Part shown: in pieces, positions 59,401-64,000 of the stretch
How positions within the stretch are numbered: the first letter of the stretch is position 1
Layout of the letters: every line of letters begins with the position of its first letter
Source of the DNA: Atopsyche davidsoni
Lineage: Eukaryota > Arthropoda > Insecta > Trichoptera > Hydrobiosidae
Reading direction: 5' to 3'
NCBI GenBank assembly: GCA_022113835.1
Contig: JAILWY010000029.1
Location: 1,932,001-1,996,000, forward strand
DNA: 64,000 nt
Made by a program: the position numbers and the translations under genes
The notes under the pieces: generated by a model
Database searches by the model: none
What the model saw: only the letters and a program-made list of their open reading frames with translations
What the model was told of the DNA's origin: nothing

Positions 59401-60430
59401 CTCGGCGCGCACTTTCAAGCGACAAGCGGAAGTTGGGACTATGCACAAAGTAACCATGAATTCAATGGGTTTTCGAAATATACTGATTGTGTATATAAAG
59501 AAAATATTTTAAACACTGTATGGAGCGATAAAAATTTCAGGTCGAAAATTCACGCTTGAGACCACCCTGTATATACTTTTTATATAGATTGTATATAGAT
59601 TTTTTTTATAAATCATAATTATTTATATTTTTTGTATGCACTTCATATAAGTTAAATTTAACTTTTAAAAAATATGAACAACATCTCGTATTGACAAAAT
59701 GATAATACACCAAAGTAATAATTGCAATTGCAAAAAAATAAAAACCAAGGTTTAAAAATCAAGGTGTTTATTTTTAACATTAAGATAAAGATTTTTTTTT
59801 TATAACGATTGAATAATTTTTCAATCAATATATGGAAATATAGAATCTGATAATATCAAATTAATGGCCTCGCAATTTTTAACGAAAATTCGTTTCACTG
59901 CGAAAATTATACGCTGAAACGTTTTTTATTTTTTTTAATCAGAGACAGTGGATTTAATCTCAAAACTGCTGCTCCATCATTGCAAGGTTGCACGCGAAAT
60001 AAATGCACTTCTGAGGTTTGACATTTATAATAAAATTTCGCAATAAAAAAACCTGCTCAGAGAAGTTTAAGTTACTTTTGAGTCATTACAATGTTAACTC
60101 TTTATTATCACCATCCAACTGACATTTTATTATTTAGAATGACGGTTTTTTTTTTTTACTGTAACCGTTGCCTTTGTAACTCATTGTTTGTTTATACGTG
60201 TGATCATTTATTCCACGAGCAACGAAACACACTATTATTTAGCACTAAAAAAATAATTTTTCATCAAAATTGACAGTTATTTTAGTACAGCGATACACAA
60301 CTCACCGCCCACGCAACTAAGAAAGTACGTATAATTTATTGCTTATTTATAACTGCTTGCGCTTTTAAAATATATATATATGTGTTATTGCACACAATCA
60401 CTGGTCGTTTTTATACTTAAAATTTAATTA

Positions 60431-61440
60431 AAAACGGACAAATCCGACGGAGACGGTCGCGCTCGTGTCACAAAGTTAACCTCAATACATCAGAGTCGAG
60501 TTTTTTTTTTTTTTTCCGTCATGACGGTTGGAATAGTCGGCATTCCAAGATCTGCCGCAGGTAGCTGGTGACTAACCCCGGAGACTCGACCCTCCCAGAC
60601 CATCGCACCTGCAACTGAGCCGGAAGAAACCTCTCAACCGTAAGTCCCTAGCGAAGTATGCGAATCACAGCCATTGCATCGATAACAGCAGTGCACCTTT
60701 CATATTATGACTTTTCAACGGTTATTAAAAAAAAATATGAAATTAATATCATAATTACAAGACGCGAGAGTTTATAAATAACCTTTTATCGTTGTGTAGT
60801 CTCGCGTGTGTCGAATGCGAGCGTTTCGCCGTGTTGTTTATTCACGAAATGGGCAAACACAATGCACGGCGTGCGGGGCGTCCTAGATAACTGGTGCACT
60901 CGCTTCACGGGAAATAACAACAGCAACAGGTGCAGCAGGCGGTGCAGCACTGCACAAATAAACACTCGAGAAACAAAACACACGAGAAATAAACACACTA
61001 TCACCCATCGGGCACGGCCTTCCGCGGACGACGGGCTCGGCGGAAAAAAGAAAACAAAACGCGATCTGTCACGACGCTCACTTGTTTCGCAGGGAAAACA
61101 CCAGAAAGAAAGCTGCTCGCCTCTGCGCGATTTTGTTTACAACTTTTAATTACCGCGACACACTTATCGATATCGGCGAGTTTACACTGTATTATGAGAA
61201 AACTTTGTGTCATGCGAGCGGCGCGCGGTTGGTTTGTCGGTGGAGACGTTTCGGGGCGCTCTCGCGTCGGGCTGATTGAGGTTTTCGCCAGCGGATCGGT
61301 TGACACAACACACGACCGAGGCGAGTTGTCGGTTTGCGCGTACACGGCCGGTGTTGCCAGCGCTCGCCTCCTCTCCTTGCTGGGTGGCAAGTAGAAAAAA
61401 ATATTAACCATATAAATTTGCTCTGCTTTCGTAGGTTAGA
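60431..61440. promoter_or_regulatory. GC- and CpG-rich block, possible MAGI promoter/first exon
   Basis: In contrast to the surroundings this kilobase is rich in CG dinucleotides (for example 61020-61080 and 61205-61370). Long open frames occur on both strands at the same place, as expected from composition, and none has a recognisable domain. The MAGI 5' UTR exon at 55913 needs an upstream first exon, and this is the only CpG-rich block upstream of it in the window. A 12-bp palindrome CCGTCATGACGG is at 60516-60527. Confidence 0.4.
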
Positions 61441-64000
61441 TTAAAAATAGAAATATTTTTTTTATTATTTTAACCAACCTGATTTCAGTTCTTAGAGTAG
61501 GACTACACTATTTTCCCTAAAAATACCGCTCAGCACAAATATATGTTCAGAGACATTATACACTTTTTAAAAATATGAATAACTGATTAAATTATATATA
61601 TTATATTATTAAATACGTAAGATTCAATGTATAAAATTTAGCTTGGCTAATTAATTACAGGTGATTTAGTTAATATTTTGTAAATGTTGATAATATAATA
61701 AACATTCAAATATACTACCAAAGAAAATGCACTCTATTGTATCCTTAATATATATTTAATGGCTCAGCAATCATCAAGTCGTTTGATCACCGGCGTAATC
61801 GTCATGCCTAGTATTAATTTTATCCCAAGTGCTTTTAAAATAAATTATTGTAACATTTAATATTATTAATTTAAAAGAATTTTTTTTTATTATTAAATTT
61901 TTAAATGACATCGCCATTTGTCAAAAGTGCTAGCTTTTTCGAAAATATTTATGCAATTTATTTCAGTTTATTATATATAAGAACACATTATTGAATAAAC
62001 TTACATTTTTAATAAAAAATGCTTCTCACACTCTGCTTATTTATTTTGAGAAATTATTTTTTTGTAGGATTTTCTTTTTCTCTGAACCTGGAATCAATTC
62101 ATAATTTTAAGGACTCGGGGACCCACTACACCATTTACCTTAAAAAAGAACCACAAACAGACTTGCTGAGTGAGATGGTCTTTGAACTCCTCTGAGGAGG
62201 GGCAACCGAAGAAGAAGAGAAGAAAAGAACCGAAGAACTTATTGTTTTACTTTTAATCGAACTTGGGACTGCATAATCAAGCAAGCTTGCTTACCTTTAA
62301 ACCACAGTTCATAGTTAATATATTATAAAAGTACTTGGTCAAATTTCATTATAATATTTTTATTAATAGGATATTTATTGTTGATTCCAGTTTTTTATTT
62401 TTTGAAACATCGTTAAACCAACAAAATCTTTGTGTAAAATGATACTCAGAATTATAATTTTACGAGAAATAATTTCCGAAACCGGTGAACACATCTTAGG
62501 TATCATATTTTTAACAGATGGGCAGTCGGTAAGGTAACATAGGTGAGCATTTAAAAAGAACAATAAGTATAAATACCCAAATGACTAAAATATTATCTTT
62601 ATTTGTAAGCACTCTTGCCTTTCAAGGGCGTGATAGATGAAAACGAAAATAATAAAAATTATCATATTTCAGCCATTTGGCTATTCAATATGGAGTATTT
62701 CAAATTAAACATTTTGGATTAAAAAAAACACAATGGAGGGTTTCTATAGCGTTGTATTATGTACATTGAGTAAGATATATTTTATATACAAAGGTTGAAA
62801 GCTTTTCAAACTAATTCAACAGAATCATCGAGACTTGCTTCGTACCGTCTCACATCACAAACCAAAGGATGGGGTTCTTAGAAAACAGCGTCGCTGGTAC
62901 AGTTTATGAATGAGAAACCTTGCAGATATAATAAATATGCTTTTTTAAGACAAACCAAACATCCCTAAATAATAAAAATATATTGTACAGGGGCTGGGTT
63001 AGATAATTCACACTTGATTATAAGACTTATCAATCCAAATTTTTACTCATAAATTAACAAAATTAATTAATAACGACAATGGTAAAAAAAAAAGTGTATG
63101 ATTACAATATCTGATTTTATTATAAGATAACTATTTACTATAATTATAAAAGTTTAAATAATAAATAAATATTTCACTAAAATTTAACGAATTGTAAGTA
63201 CGATTCTTAAAGAATTGTTCGATCATGAGAATCGGTATTGAAATCGAACGATCAATAATAAAATGCTTAATACTTTAAATAAAATAAAACATATCTTGAC
63301 AGATAACTGATTTAAAAAAAATATTAGTTAAATATCAGTGCTGAGTCTTTGAAACCTTTGGACGCAGTATCCGATGCAGGAAAGGCTGTTATAAGAAGAA
63401 AATTAAGTCTTCCGACCAACTAGACCCCCTCGAAATGAAAAGGTTTTTAGTGTCCATCACAGCTCTGCCCCGTCCTTTCGGGTTCTTCAATTAAAGAGAT
63501 GAATCTAAAAGTACGAAGAACTAACAGAACAATCGTAGGGAACATCAATGAGATCGGTGTGGCAACGTTTCGATAAATGAAGGATCATGCATACTGTGTA
63601 ACGGGGATAGGATCACAGAACACCGTTTCTGTCTTGTACGATGTTTGGAAGTTGATTGGTTTTGAATCAATTGTGTCTACCGAGTCCAAGAGATTTTTGA
63701 ATGGTCGATGACCAGAAAATAATTGACATAAATATAAAAATAAATAAGACTGCGAGCAGTGGCAAGTTAGTTTGTGACAAAATCTGTCACAGGTCATTGG
63801 TTTGTGATGTTGTCAGAGTTTGGTACAAGCCCTGTGATTGCATCATTCGTCATAAACATGCCCTGCTGGAAAGGGTGACCTTATTTCTATTGTTGCTTAG
63901 TTGGTAAAGGTGACGTTACACTGAGTGAAATAAACGATTTAATATTTCTAGCATAAAAGTTCTGCGTTATATACGTGTTAAATTATTAATATACTAACAA
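61441..64000. other. AT-rich DNA at the right edge
   Basis: No gene is supported. A SINE fragment is at 62060-62310. The last 700 bases (63300-64000) are less AT-rich but contain only short frames without recognisable domains. Confidence 0.4.
62060..62310 (-). mobile_element. tRNA-derived SINE fragment
   Basis: The minus strand gives TGGTTTAAAGGTAAGCAAGC and then AAGTTCGATTAAAAG, an A-box/B-box pair. The body includes GTTCAAAGACCATCTCACTC. It shares the A-box core with the copies at 49755-49915 and 58405-58480. Confidence 0.45.

Larger units (their letters stand above)
57179..60430. other. AT-rich non-coding DNA upstream of MAGI
   Basis: No gene was supported. It contains SINE fragments at about 58405-58480 and 59100-59215, a 16-bp palindrome at 59385-59400, and scattered low-complexity tracts. 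The region from 57300 to 57360 is locally GC-rich because of the hAT-like end. Confidence 0.4.

Noticed and set aside
60808..61411. Overlapping open frames on both strands in the CpG-rich block
   Set aside because: High GC lowers stop frequency; no recognisable domain on either strand. Treated as promoter-like DNA.
1..64000. CRISPR arrays, operons, rRNA or intact tRNA genes
   Set aside because: None seen; the spliced genes and repeats are eukaryotic, and the tRNA-like stretches are SINE heads.

Overview
The window is nuclear DNA of an insect. Introns are small (mostly 80-400 bp) with GT-AG ends, the intergenic DNA is very AT-rich, and decayed transposons of several classes plus tRNA-derived SINE fragments are common. 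A lepidopteran would fit, but nothing here fixes the order. I rebuilt gene models by reading splice sites. Every multi-exon model below keeps one open frame from exon to exon.

Layout. (1) 1-2.9 kb: a two-exon C2H2 zinc-finger gene (+). (2) 3.6-12 kb: two paralogous GNAT/glycine N-acyltransferase-like genes arranged head to head (minus at 3.6-4.8 kb, plus at 10.3-12 kb). An internally deleted Ty3/gypsy-type LTR element lies between them. (3) 5.9-45.0 kb: a head-to-tail tandem segmental duplication of about 20 kb, units 5902-26793 and 26794-44995. Each unit carries an insulin-degrading enzyme (IDE, M16 metalloprotease) gene. Unit 2 has a complete 22-exon IDE (1026 aa). Unit 1 has an IDE with the same last 21 exons open, but its first exon and promoter region are gone, replaced by sequence with a Tc1 remnant, and its intron 2 holds a nest of transposons. 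Conversely, unit 1 keeps the plus-strand GNAT gene and unit 2 has lost it, so the units show reciprocal gene loss. (4) 46.5-55.8 kb: a minus-strand 24-exon gene for a MAGI-type scaffold (two WW and four PDZ domains, 1198 aa). (5) 55.9-64 kb: AT-rich upstream DNA with a large GGAATT minisatellite, MITEs, SINE fragments and a GC-rich block at 60.4-61.4 kb that could be a promoter region for MAGI.

The genes are unrelated in function: a probable DNA-binding protein, acyl-CoA transferases, a cytosolic/peroxisomal peptide-degrading protease, and a junctional scaffold. The main story is the IDE duplication. The two copies differ in 5' end, in a 9-residue deletion, in the C-terminal tripeptide (CKL, a peroxisomal-signal match, against YKL), and in a conserved in-frame read-through of the last intron that would add a transmembrane segment. 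No novel enzymatic system was recognised. Nothing was searched against databases.
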